From Bombiscardovia apis (GTDB taxonomy: Bacteria; Actinomycetota; Actinomycetes; Actinomycetales; Bifidobacteriaceae): a stretch of 64,000 bases of DNA. The position numbers and the translations under genes were made by a program. The DNA is taken from assembly GCF_033095945.1 (NCBI RefSeq), contig NZ_AP026800.1:930001-994000 (forward strand). Reading direction: 5' to 3'. Shown here piece by piece: positions 53,353 through 62,396 of this stretch (positions are counted from its first letter, which is position 1; each line of letters opens with the position of its first letter). The notes under the pieces were generated by a model. That model was not told the origin of the DNA, made no database searches, and saw nothing but the letters and a program-made list of their open reading frames with translations.

Positions 53353-53862
53353 TTATTCCTTTAGGAATCCTCCTTCAATTACTGACTTTGCAGTTGAATG
53401 ATCTACTTTCCATGAACTACTTTCATTCGCGAAGCCTAAATCCACGAGAGCATCGGTTACGAGTACCGCAGATGAAGCATTATCGCCTTGTTTGACGGAA
53501 CCCTGCTCGATACTCTTCTCGATAGTTTCGAGATTGGTGTTTCCGAGCTTGTTGTCAAATTTCTTCTCGATGCGAGCCATGCTCTGGAAGGTCGCGTATT
53601 TGTCTGCCAAATTATGATCGTTCGTACAATCCTGACTTGCATATTCAAGAGCTTTTCTTCCTTGGCCCGCATAGAGCTGCCGAAAATAAGTCTTGGCTGT
53701 TTTCTTTACTTCGGCGCCTTCAGTAGCGGACATTTCAGCGTTGCCATGTGAAAGTGTTCCTGAATCTGCACCGCAGGCCGATAGAGACATTACCAAGCAA
53801 ATAATAGTGAATGCCGACAGTATGAGAGTTATAAGACCTAGCACCTTATGCTGTAATTTCAT
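53353..53862 (-). CDS. Hypothetical lipoprotein
   Basis: A 169-aa lipoprotein: hydrophobic signal (VLGLITLILSAFTIICLVM) and lipobox LSAC near residue 30. The mature domain has KTYFRQLYAGQGRKALEYA and ends GFANESSSWKVDHSTAKSV, with a form resembling small NTF2-like or immunity-type lipoproteins, but I cannot assign a family. AAAGGG seven bases before the ATG fits the start. It lies just outside the island, on the minus strand. Confidence 0.7.
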   Translation of the reverse strand: MKLQHKVLGLITLILSAFTIICLVMSLSACGADSGTLSHGNAEMSATEGAEVKKTAKTYFRQLYAGQGRKALEYASQDCTNDHNLADKYATFQSMARIEKKFDNKLGNTNLETIEKSIEQGSVKQGDNASSAVLVTDALVDLGFANESSSWKVDHSTAKSVIEGGFLKE

Positions 53863-54292
53863 GAGTAAGACCCTTTATCCTAAGAACCGCTTCGACACCG
53901 GATACATGAAGCCAACTCTTATCGAATTTCCGATACAGAATAGAGCCATTTTATACAACAATCACTCCTACCGCCACACACGATTTCGGAATGAGGTTTA
54001 CCAATGATCTAACATGCTCATCGGCGCTAAGAATGCTATCAGTTGAATCGGTGACAACATTTTGTGTTTTTGTTGGTTTTTATGTAGTTCTTGGCGGGGA
54101 TTGATTGGCGCATTGGTGTCCGCTGTAGTAGCACCAGCCAAAACTCGGGTAGTGAAGCTTTGCTGCTTCCGTGTGGATGCCAGGAATAACACTAAAGAGC
54201 ACTTACTGATACTTATAAACAGCATCAGGGTAATACAAGACTGTTAAACGATAGACTGGTAGCAGAACCGTTCTAAGAGAAGGAATGCGAGC
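53863..54292. other. Divergent intergenic region
   Basis: 430 bases between the minus-strand lipoprotein and the plus-strand coiled-coil protein. Short ORFs here lack plausible ribosome sites. I see no repeat or RNA structure. It holds both promoters. Confidence 0.4.
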
Positions 54293-55258
54293 ATGGACAG
54301 CGAGAGTACACAAACAGGTCCTGACCAGCAGGATGCCACCACTGCGGTGCAGGTGCAGCAGTCAAACAACCGCAAGCGCATCGCTATCATTGTCGGTGTC
54401 GCAGTGGTCGTTATTGCCATGATTGTAGGCCTTGCTATCGGTTACTATCGCGCGCAGCAGCATAATCGTCATGAGCAGGCGTTCGCAGACTGCCAGATTG
54501 CAGCAAGCAAAGCCGAGCAGCAAGCTAAACAAGCGCAAACAATACTTGACCAAGCCGCAAACCTAGTAAAAGACAGCAAAGATAAAGTTGCAGACAAGGA
54601 AACCATCACAGCACTAACCGCCAGTGTAAACAAGGTAAAAGAACAGGACATAACCTTCACCTGCAAATCTTCTATGAGTACCAACGAACTCAACAGCACC
54701 ATCGCAAATGCCAACAGACTGGAAACCCGATACAACCAGCTCAAGGTAACTCTCAACAAAGAAATCAAAGCCGTCACTGCTTCGCAAGAGAAGAAAAGCC
54801 TAGACGATGCCCGGGCAGCGCTCGCGAGTAAGAATGACGAAGCTAGTAAGCTGCTTACTGATTCTGAGGGTAAAGTTGCGGATAACGTGTGCCGTGAGTC
54901 TTTACAAAAGGCTATCAACGAGGCTACGGCAGTTCAGTCCGCGATTCCTGACGACTACTCGAAGGCTGTAGAGAATCTAACGCGCACCATGAGCGCAGTT
55001 AACGACAATATGAACGCTGCCGCTCAATCTCAAACTGAGAGTGTGCGATCTGTACCCCAGTCAACCAGTACTAATAATGGTTATGCGCCCCAGTCAAACA
55101 ACACGTATCGGCCCGTGCAAGCGCCAACAACCCCTGTTACGCCACAAGCGCCAGACCCACAACAACCTGCACCTGCACCGAACAACAGCGACGACGAATT
55201 GGTAATGGTTTGCACAGGAGAATTAGGACATGATGCAGTATGTTCTGACGCAATGTAA
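54293..55258 (+). CDS. Coiled-coil membrane protein with proline-rich tail
   Basis: A 321-aa protein. Residues 1-25 are polar, residues 27-50 form one membrane helix (IAIIVGVAVVVIAMIVGLAIGYY), and residues 55-250 are mostly coiled coil with isolated cysteines (ADCQIAAS, FTCKSS, DNVCRES) that could pair outside the membrane. The C-terminal 70 residues are rich in Pro, Gln and Asn and end in a block with two Cys (VCTGELGHDAVCSD). AGAAGGA precedes the ATG. A broken paralog lies inside the island at 51020-51880 next to a kinase remnant. The topology suggests an exported sensor or envelope protein; the function is unknown. Confidence 0.72.
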   Translation: MDSESTQTGPDQQDATTAVQVQQSNNRKRIAIIVGVAVVVIAMIVGLAIGYYRAQQHNRHEQAFADCQIAASKAEQQAKQAQTILDQAANLVKDSKDKVADKETITALTASVNKVKEQDITFTCKSSMSTNELNSTIANANRLETRYNQLKVTLNKEIKAVTASQEKKSLDDARAALASKNDEASKLLTDSEGKVADNVCRESLQKAINEATAVQSAIPDDYSKAVENLTRTMSAVNDNMNAAAQSQTESVRSVPQSTSTNNGYAPQSNNTYRPVQAPTTPVTPQAPDPQQPAPAPNNSDDELVMVCTGELGHDAVCSDAM

Positions 55259-55489
55259 GTAGATGGTAATCTCCTAAAGTTATAAAACCTCAAGGGTTAT
55301 CTTAGAGAATTCTTATTCCTAGTCACATAGGGGTTCTTTATTACTGCGGACGATTCGTCTACCGCATCGAAGTTGTTGTGCCACTTGGCGGACCAAACAG
55401 AGCATGGTCGCCTACAACCGCTAAATACTTACTTAATAGACATGCTTGTCTTTGTAACGAATTCTTTAAAAGTCGAGTAGCGGTATCGG

Positions 55490-56023
55490 TTATTGGCACA
55501 TTTTCTTATACTTACGAATCTTTTTGAGAGCCCATTCATAGTGGCTTGAAGTTGAGGAGACGAAGTAAGAACCCAAAGTCGAGCCGCCGGTCCATGGGAA
55601 GGCTCCTTTAGAGAAAAGTTCCTCATTACTGAATGAGCCAGCTAATGCCATGACCTGTTCGTGTGATTCACTGAACAAGGCGAGCGCGGTTTCGTATGAC
55701 GTTTGCTGGTGCTTGTCTCGTAGCTCAATATTCATATCGCCATAATTACGCCAGTTATAGCCTTCAAGTAAAAAGTTCTGCTGCTTCCCCTGCCGGTTCG
55801 CCTCGACCCAGTGGAGGAGCAACTGGTGCCATTCGTACAAGTGAACGAGAACGTCGCGTATGTTTTTATCGCGGCCCCAGTGGGCTCCTTTCTCCTTGAC
55901 AAGGTCAAAGGAAAAGTTGCCAGTACGTTCCTCTTGAGACAGTGAGTCGAGCAACTTCATAAGTTTATGGTAGGTCTCATCAGCCGCAGCAATCAGATCA
56001 GTCTTGGTGGTCGGTCGAGCCAT
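55490..56023 (-). CDS. ClbS/DfsB family four-helix protein
   Basis: A 177-aa protein of the ClbS/DfsB (DinB-like) family. ARPTTKTDLIAAADETYHKLMKLL opens it, NIRDVLVHLYEWHQLLLHW supplies the conserved helix with His, and SSTSSHYEWALKKIRKYKK ends it. ClbS in colibactin producers is a cyclopropane hydrolase giving self-protection; most homologs in other bacteria have no known substrate. TAAGGAG precedes the ATG. It lies upstream of nothing obvious; the regulator at 56126 ends about 100 bases away on the same strand. Confidence 0.85.
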   Translation of the reverse strand: MARPTTKTDLIAAADETYHKLMKLLDSLSQEERTGNFSFDLVKEKGAHWGRDKNIRDVLVHLYEWHQLLLHWVEANRQGKQQNFLLEGYNWRNYGDMNIELRDKHQQTSYETALALFSESHEQVMALAGSFSNEELFSKGAFPWTGGSTLGSYFVSSTSSHYEWALKKIRKYKKMCQ

Positions 56024-56125
56024 TGTAATTCTCCTTAGTTGCAGAGTCTAATCCGCAAAGTTGCTGTATATTCCGTCTCGACGTTGGGCATATCAGATAA
56101 GGCGTTCATTGCTCGCCCTTCTTTC

Positions 56126-56608
56126 CTAGCCGTCCAGATGCACTCGCTGGGAGTGGGATTTGTGCTGCCAACGCTTGAGATTGGGAAGGAAGGCTCCCAG
56201 ATAGGAGACCGCAACTTCTGGCGAGATTCCGGTGGCTTTAACGAAATAGGGAACGTTCGCTTCGATGAGATCATCCATCTGCTCCTGCGTGAAGGCACCG
56301 GACTGATAGCACCACTGGCAGTAGTCGGGATTCTTGCTGCCGTCGCCGTTCGTGCTTCGCTCCATGTCTGGCACCGAGAAAGGGGTTCCGCACGACTGGC
56401 AAATCGGACCTTCAGGAGCCTCAAATAGTTCGATTACAGGCACCTGGAGGACGTAAGCGATCAGCTTGACCATGTCGATACTGGGTTCGGTTTCACCGTT
56501 CTCCCAGCGGGAAACCGCCTGACGGGTGACATAGAGTTGCGCAGCCAATTCTGCTTGGGTCATATTTTCTTGTTTACGTAGTACGGGAAGAACGTCTTTG
56601 ATAGCCAC
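56126..56608 (-). CDS. XRE-type regulator with zinc ribbon domain
   Basis: A 160-aa protein. The N-terminal helix-turn-helix is MTQAELAAQLYVTRQAVSRWENG. A zinc ribbon follows (CQSCGTPF and later CQWCYQSGAF), then FTQEQMDDLIEANVPYFVKATG, as in the 'putative zinc ribbon domain' regulators. The GTG at 56608 follows AAAGGA and gives VAIKDVLPVLRK as the N-terminus; the longer frame to 56719 is not needed. It could regulate the neighbouring ClbS-like gene. Confidence 0.8.
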   Translation of the reverse strand: MAIKDVLPVLRKQENMTQAELAAQLYVTRQAVSRWENGETEPSIDMVKLIAYVLQVPVIELFEAPEGPICQSCGTPFSVPDMERSTNGDGSKNPDYCQWCYQSGAFTQEQMDDLIEANVPYFVKATGISPEVAVSYLGAFLPNLKRWQHKSHSQRVHLDG

Positions 56609-56880
56609 AAGGATCCTTTCCAGATGAAAACACAGGCAGATGCCGCTGGGATTAATCATACTTCCCGATTGACTGCTCTCTGCCACGGTGCAACAAATTG
56701 TTGCGTCCAAATAAAGCATTAAGTAAGGGTCAAACAGAGTGAGAAATCATCGTCTGACACGAACTAGCTAAGCGTATTAACCCAAAACTACCAACAGGCC
56801 AACCGTGAAAAGAGCATCAAATCAGACCATGGTGAAGTCTCACGTGCTTTGGGAAGACACTATCGCGCAGCCGGGATGTA

Positions 56881-58215
56881 CTATTTGGTTGGTTTATTCG
56901 CAGCAAAGGTGGCGATACCTGGCACGAATGCTGAGAATGCTGTTATGACGACGCAGATAATGGCGCAGTAGAACAGGATGGTCGGCGCATTGGCCAGTGT
57001 TAGTAAGACATAGCCTGCGAAGAGGCCGAAAGGGCCGAGGAAGGTTCGCGCCCCATCGAGCAGGGCGTACACCCGCGTTTGGTCAGAGGGCCGAAAATGG
57101 TTGCCTATATACGCTTGCAAATGAGGCGTTCCTATAGACAGGCTGAATCTTCCGACGGAAAGCAGTAGGACTGCGATAGTGATATTAAGGTGTATCGACA
57201 GTGCAAAATAAGCTGTAGCAACTAAGGCGTCACCTACAAGCAACAACAATCCGGGAAGGCGAATATTCGGGCATAAGCGCGCAATTACATTCCCAGCAAG
57301 TAAAGCCCAAGCAGGCAGAGCTGCCCATAATCCTGCTTGCTGCGCGGTATATGTCTGGGTTAACGTGTTGGGAACGCCAGCCGATGATGCGAGCTCGAAT
57401 GGTATAGCCGTAATGCTGATTGCAATAAGATAAACAAATAACCAGCGTTGAGATGACACTACCCGCCAGGCTTGCGACATGTCACTCAATAATGCACGCG
57501 CAGAGAGTCGGTTTTTGTAGCTTCTACTCATCGGACCTTGCCCAACATTCCGAAGAGTTTTACTGCACGAAACCCATGTGATTGTAGCCAAAACAAAAGA
57601 TAGTGCGTCTAGGCAGAACCCAAGTGCGTAGGTATTCAATCCGATAAACATGCCGCCGATAGCGGAACCGATAGCAAGACCGGTGCGGTTAAGAATCGCG
57701 TTGGTTGCGAACACTTTCGTCCGGTTCTCCCCTGCTCCCAGATGAGACCATAAGACCGACACTGGTGCCATAGTGGCGCCCGCAGCAAACCCATTTACCG
57801 CAAAGGCACAGACCACTGTTATTTCACTCGCCCCAAACTGAGCGGCCATAGCTAGGACCACTAAATCAAGGGCTAATACGCTATATCCTAATATGATTAC
57901 CTTGAGCGCACCCAACCGGCGAATGAGAGCCGAAGCGCAAGCGGCACCGCACGACATGGCGATAAGCATGAAGGCAGTCGGTATAGGCACAAACTCAGCT
58001 GGGAAATGACCGGCCAAATACAACAGAATAAGCGAAGATGACACACCGTTGCCGATGTGCGAAAGAAAGGAAGCTGTGCGTATTCGCCCCCAGTAGCTGA
58101 GCATTGTTGAATCCATACAAACGTGCACCTTCGCGTAAGCTCCCAACCGAGAGAGCGTCTCAAAAACCTTATTTCGGGCACTAGCTGAGTCAGATGCAAA
58201 TCTCCTCATAGACAC
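56881..58215 (-). CDS. Major facilitator superfamily transporter
   Basis: About 444 aa with roughly 12 membrane helices. An MFS loop-like basic segment RRLGALKVIILG lies near residue 110. The central cytoplasmic loop carries RSYKNRLSARALL. It resembles the MFS_3/MefA-like efflux branch (drug or macrolide exporters) more than sugar permeases. The start is uncertain: GTG 58215, ATG 58209, or ATG 58116, which would remove 33 polar residues. It is divergent from the TetR gene, 235-245 bases apart, so TetR may control it. Confidence 0.82.
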   Translation of the reverse strand: MSMRRFASDSASARNKVFETLSRLGAYAKVHVCMDSTMLSYWGRIRTASFLSHIGNGVSSSLILLYLAGHFPAEFVPIPTAFMLIAMSCGAACASALIRRLGALKVIILGYSVLALDLVVLAMAAQFGASEITVVCAFAVNGFAAGATMAPVSVLWSHLGAGENRTKVFATNAILNRTGLAIGSAIGGMFIGLNTYALGFCLDALSFVLATITWVSCSKTLRNVGQGPMSRSYKNRLSARALLSDMSQAWRVVSSQRWLFVYLIAISITAIPFELASSAGVPNTLTQTYTAQQAGLWAALPAWALLAGNVIARLCPNIRLPGLLLLVGDALVATAYFALSIHLNITIAVLLLSVGRFSLSIGTPHLQAYIGNHFRPSDQTRVYALLDGARTFLGPFGLFAGYVLLTLANAPTILFYCAIICVVITAFSAFVPGIATFAANKPTK

Positions 58216-58397
58216 GAGAAACTACTGTCTCAGCTTTGTGCCCGCTCCTCCCAATTATTTCAATCTACAACAAATCGTTGCTTTACGCATTGCAGCAAAT
58301 GATATGCACTTATCAATCAATAATGTTCGAAAATCAAAGCCAACGGTCAAAGATAGTTGACTCAGTCGTTTATAGCACACATACCTTCGCCTGGCAT

Positions 58398-58426
58398 TTG
58401 ACACAACTAGAACAGTGTTCTATGGT
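58398..58426 (+). promoter_or_regulatory. Promoter of tetR-ABC operon
   Basis: TTGACA (58398-58403) and TATGGT (58421-58426) are separated by 17 bases, a near-consensus sigma-70-type promoter. An operator palindrome lies inside the spacer and another just downstream. Confidence 0.65.
58408..58422 (+). promoter_or_regulatory. TetR operator 1
   Basis: TAGAACAGTGTTCTA is a perfect palindrome (7-bp arms, one central base) lying between the -35 and -10 of the promoter. Confidence 0.72.
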
Positions 58427-58434
58427 TGTTGTTT

Positions 58435-58448
58435 TAGAACATGTTCTA
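58435..58448 (+). promoter_or_regulatory. TetR operator 2
   Basis: TAGAACATGTTCTA is a perfect 14-bp palindrome with the same half-site (TAGAACA) as operator 1. It covers the expected transcription start, so binding would block initiation. Confidence 0.72.
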
Positions 58449-58459
58449 TAATGGTTTGT

Positions 58460-59086
58460 ATGACAGCAAGAAAGAAGGACAACCTTCAGAAGAGGCAAGA
58501 ATTCATTGATACTGCGACTGAGCTTTTTCGACGCAAGGGAGTAGAAGACACGTCACTGAGAGATGTTATTAAGGCATCTAACGGCGGTAAGGGGGTCTCC
58601 CCCAGTGTCTTTTACTACTATTTCGACTCGAAAAATGACCTCATCAACGCTTGCATGGACTCGTATATGGGCTCCTATGCGAGCTCTCTTGTCCAGGCTT
58701 TAGAAGATGAAAGTCAGGATATGAACGGCAAGATTGATGCGGTGCTGGCATGTGTAGGTCAGGCTTGGGAATCTATCACTCGAATTTTCCCCTCTACCGA
58801 GGAACGCAAGGACTGGGAGGGCAGGTTCGATAGGTATTTTATTGACTCGCTCTTCGCCAAGATAGTGCCTGCCATGTCGAGCGCAATAGCCTCGGGCTTA
58901 AACCGAGGCCAACTGCCTTCGACAGTATTGAGCCGGCAGTTAGGGCCTGAAAGCATAGCTGAACTGCTCTGCACAGGCACTTCCACCATCTGCCGTAGGC
59001 TGCGAGACCCGAAGTCAGAGTCCATTGACCATGTCAAGACTCTGGTTAAGGCCTACGCCGGTCAGCTCTTGGGGCTGCCCGCCTAA
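58460..59086 (+). CDS. TetR/AcrR family regulator
   Basis: About 208 aa from the ATG at 58460 (58451 is an in-frame alternative; neither has a strong Shine-Dalgarno). The N-terminal helix-turn-helix is FIDTATELFRRKGVEDTSLRDVI followed by GVSPSVFYYYFDSKNDLI, classic for TetR. The C-terminal ligand domain is helical. Two TAGAACA palindromes immediately upstream make autorepression likely. The ABC exporter genes follow on the same strand after 160 bases and are the likely targets. Confidence 0.9.
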   Translation: MTARKKDNLQKRQEFIDTATELFRRKGVEDTSLRDVIKASNGGKGVSPSVFYYYFDSKNDLINACMDSYMGSYASSLVQALEDESQDMNGKIDAVLACVGQAWESITRIFPSTEERKDWEGRFDRYFIDSLFAKIVPAMSSAIASGLNRGQLPSTVLSRQLGPESIAELLCTGTSTICRRLRDPKSESIDHVKTLVKAYAGQLLGLPA

Positions 59087-59249
59087 GGGTTCCAGAACCA
59101 GTCGCATTCATTTCGGTAGCCTGCTTGAGCGTTGGCATCTTTGCGAGCGCTCTCCCTCTTCTTCTTTTGTACAAACCGCACACTCACCAACAGTGCCTGC
59201 CTCTGCCTGCGCAAGGGCAGTTACTGGTTTGAACAAAGGAAGATTAGGC

Positions 59250-59951
59250 ATGTCTTATATCGAAGCGAGAGAACTCAGCCGCATCTATACGGCTGGAGAT
59301 TCACAGATTCGCGCTTTAGATTCGGTTGATTTCACTATTGAAGACAGCGAGCTCACTATTATCTTGGGCCCGTCTGGCTCTGGCAAAAGTACCACGCTCA
59401 ATCTGCTGGGCGGCATTGATTCAGCGACTTCTGGCTCCCTATATGTAGACGGGCAAGATTTGTGCGGACTCTCAGAAAAAGGCTTAACCAGCTACCGCCG
59501 TACGCAAGTGGGCTTTGTATTCCAGTTCTACAATCTCATTCCTAACCTCACCGCTTTAGAAAACATTGAACTGACCGCAGGTCTCAGCTCGAACCCCCTA
59601 TCGCCCCAGCAACTACTCGAATCAGTTGGGCTTAAAGCCAGAGCAAAAAACTTTCCCGCAGAGCTCTCCGGTGGAGAACAACAGAGAGTTTCGATAGCTA
59701 GGGCCTTGGCCAAGAATCCGCGCCTGCTCTTATGCGACGAACCAACTGGAGCTCTCGATAGCGAAACTGGTAAGAAGGTATTGATACTGCTGGCATCTAT
59801 GGCCAGAGTCGAGCACAAAGCCGTGGTGATTGTTACCCACAACGCGGCCATTGCGCCAGCGGCAGACCGAGTTATTCGTTTGCGAGACGGTCATATTGTT
59901 GGCATTGAAACCAATGCAAATCCGGTAGAAATGGAGAGCATCACATGGTAA
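59250..59951 (+). CDS. ABC transporter ATP-binding protein (MacB/LolD type)
   Basis: A 233-aa ATPase. Walker A is GPSGSGKST near residue 42, the signature LSGGEQQRVSIARAL, and Walker B LLLCDEPTGALD. FVFQFYNLIPNLTALENIEL is typical for the lipoprotein/MacB-like export class. The ATG at 59250 follows AAAGGAAG; the frame open upstream is not used. Its stop lies inside the next gene (7-base overlap), so permease translation is coupled. Confidence 0.9.
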   Translation: MSYIEARELSRIYTAGDSQIRALDSVDFTIEDSELTIILGPSGSGKSTTLNLLGGIDSATSGSLYVDGQDLCGLSEKGLTSYRRTQVGFVFQFYNLIPNLTALENIELTAGLSSNPLSPQQLLESVGLKARAKNFPAELSGGEQQRVSIARALAKNPRLLLCDEPTGALDSETGKKVLILLASMARVEHKAVVIVTHNAAIAPAADRVIRLRDGHIVGIETNANPVEMESITW

Positions 59952-62353
59952 CGCACATGCTCTTCAAGAAAACGTTGCGAGACATTCGCAGTCAGTGGGG
60001 CCAGTTCCTCTCCGTCTTCATAATGGCTATGCTTACCATGCTGGTTTTTGTGGGTATTACCTCAGCCGGATACGGCATGCAGCGCTCGCTTGACACTTAC
60101 AACGAAGCTAGCCAGCCTGCGGATGCCTGGCTCAATGGCCGTTCTATAACAGACGATGATGTAAATGCTATTCGACGATTGGATACCGTAGCGCAAGCTT
60201 ACGCTGGGCAGACGTTTTCCGCTGCTGTGCAATCCGAAAACGGTCAAGATTCCAACGATTCCACTCTTGAGCTCAATGCCGTAGACCGCGAGGATATACC
60301 GAAGCTCGACACGGTAGAAGGCGCTGACTTTCAGGTAGGCACAAACGAGCATGGGCAGCATACAGCAGAGCACCCAATTTGGGTCGATGCTGATTTTGCT
60401 TATGATCATGACTGGAAGGCGGGCGACAATATCAGCTTACAGATAGGAAAACAGACGCTTGAGTGGACCGTTCAAGGCCTAGTTCATTCGGCCGAATACC
60501 TCTACCCCGCTGATCCCGACACGTCGGTTCCTAATCATCAGCGTTTTGGTTTCGCTTACACCGACTTGGCTTTGCTCGCTCCAGCTCAAGGGGTACCTAC
60601 ATACACAACCGTACGCTTGCGAGTAAAGCAGGCATCCGAGCAGAATCAAAGCTTCCAACATAGAGCTTTAGAAAATGAACTACGCAGTCAGTTGGGAGAA
60701 CGCTTCGTTTCCTTCTCCTTCCAAGACACCAGAGCGCAAACCAGCTCGCTGCAGAGTCGAATTAGCAAGGTTATTATGATTGCTACTCTGTTTTCGGCTC
60801 TCTTTGCCCTAGTGGCATTGTCAACTATGCTGACTTCTATTTCTCGCCTTATTGGCATCCAACGCCTACAAATTGCCACTATGCGAGCGCTTGGTATTTC
60901 AAAAACTACCATCCGCCTCCATTACAGCTCCTATGCGCTCATCGTAGCTGGACTGGGTGCCGTCGTAGGCTTTGCTTTGGCACCATTTACGGTAAGCACA
61001 GTGATTATGAAGGTCTACGAGAAAACCTACTGGCTGCCATCATGGTCGGTTGCCATTAAGCCGTCTGCTTGGCTGGTGCTTGTTATGCTGGTTTCTGTGT
61101 GCATGCTGGCTGCCCTCGCTGCTTGCGGACCTGGTGTCAAGCGAGCTCCTGGCCTCGAATTGAGCACCACTTCGAGCACATCAAGTAAGGCTACGCCACG
61201 AGCGCTCCTGGAGCATTTCCCCCACCTTTGGGCTCATACCTCCGGCAATTGGCGGTGGACTATGCGCAACATGCAGCAGGGCAAACTCAGAACGCTCATG
61301 GGTCTCTTAGGCTCAATGGGTTGTATGGTCCTGTTGTGTGCTGGGTTTGGTGCTCAAAGTGCAGCCCAGAATATGCCTGGCTTACTGTACGGCAAGCAGT
61401 ACACGTACCAGACCAAAGTTACCCTCGATCCTCGCGCAACAGCGGATCCTGCACGCAGTGAGCAAGTACAGGCTAACGTCGAGAACGCTGCGAATAACAG
61501 CGGAGACGCCGGCTCGGTACAGTGGGTTGAAGAGCAGCCGATGCAATACCGCGACGATGACAGTCAGACAGCATTCTTAAATGTGGTTGGACCCGGGTCG
61601 TTTGTTTCCATCGCCGACAGCAAAGGAAAACAAATTAACCTGGACGAGGGAGCCGTACTCACCCAGCAAGCTGCCCAAGCGCTAGGTGTCAAGCCCGGAG
61701 ACAAACTCGCCGTGCGAACAGCGTCAAGCCAGAGCTACATAGAGGTGCCGATACACGCGGTTGCCTATGCCCCGGTGAGCCAAGGCTTGATTATCTCGCA
61801 GCAGGTCTGGACTCAGGAACTCAATCAGACATTTAATCCCACTGCTGCCTTACTAGGCACTTCCGAGAGCGGTCTGAAAGATGTGGACGGTGTCTTGCGC
61901 GTAGCCAGCTTTGATTCTCAAAAGGATGGTCTGGTTCAAAACGTAGCTTCATTTGCCAGCATATTCGCTATGCTCAAACTGGCTGCCTTGTTCTTAGGTT
62001 TGGTAGTGCTCTACAACTTGGGTGTGCTCAACTACTCGGAAGAAGAGCGCCAATATGCCACTATGCGAGTATTAGGCTTCCGCCAAGGTCAGATTCGCTC
62101 TTCAATTCTCAGAGAGAACTGCTCTCTGTCGGTAATTGGCTGGCTGCTCGGTATTCCTGCCGCAATAGCTTTCCTCAAGATATACCTAGGTTCGGTTGCT
62201 TCTTCGACGATGGCTTTTAACCCTGAGCTTTCTCCCACCGATCTTGGCTTGGCAAGCCTCCTGACATTAGGCAGCTCAGTATTGGTAGCGCTCGTAGTGA
62301 GTCGTCGGGTCAAACGTATCGACATGGCACAGGCCTTAATGGCAGGCGAGTAA
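59945..62353 (+). CDS. FtsX-like ABC transporter permease
   Basis: An 802-aa permease with the DUF214/FtsX layout. One N-terminal helix (FLSVFIMAMLTMLVFVGIT) is followed by an extracytoplasmic domain of about 230 residues, three helices with the first FtsX domain, a second long outer domain and three C-terminal helices with the second FtsX domain (ALFLGLVVLYNLGVLNYSEEER). It forms an exporter or envelope-stress mechanotransmitter with the ATPase just upstream. Such systems often confer resistance to membrane-active peptides. Regulation by the TetR protein is inferred from position. Confidence 0.87.
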   Translation: MVTHMLFKKTLRDIRSQWGQFLSVFIMAMLTMLVFVGITSAGYGMQRSLDTYNEASQPADAWLNGRSITDDDVNAIRRLDTVAQAYAGQTFSAAVQSENGQDSNDSTLELNAVDREDIPKLDTVEGADFQVGTNEHGQHTAEHPIWVDADFAYDHDWKAGDNISLQIGKQTLEWTVQGLVHSAEYLYPADPDTSVPNHQRFGFAYTDLALLAPAQGVPTYTTVRLRVKQASEQNQSFQHRALENELRSQLGERFVSFSFQDTRAQTSSLQSRISKVIMIATLFSALFALVALSTMLTSISRLIGIQRLQIATMRALGISKTTIRLHYSSYALIVAGLGAVVGFALAPFTVSTVIMKVYEKTYWLPSWSVAIKPSAWLVLVMLVSVCMLAALAACGPGVKRAPGLELSTTSSTSSKATPRALLEHFPHLWAHTSGNWRWTMRNMQQGKLRTLMGLLGSMGCMVLLCAGFGAQSAAQNMPGLLYGKQYTYQTKVTLDPRATADPARSEQVQANVENAANNSGDAGSVQWVEEQPMQYRDDDSQTAFLNVVGPGSFVSIADSKGKQINLDEGAVLTQQAAQALGVKPGDKLAVRTASSQSYIEVPIHAVAYAPVSQGLIISQQVWTQELNQTFNPTAALLGTSESGLKDVDGVLRVASFDSQKDGLVQNVASFASIFAMLKLAALFLGLVVLYNLGVLNYSEEERQYATMRVLGFRQGQIRSSILRENCSLSVIGWLLGIPAAIAFLKIYLGSVASSTMAFNPELSPTDLGLASLLTLGSSVLVALVVSRRVKRIDMAQALMAGE

Positions 62354-62396
62354 GAGTCGTTTGGCGCGGTTTTATCAGCTCCGAGTCCTAGATTCT

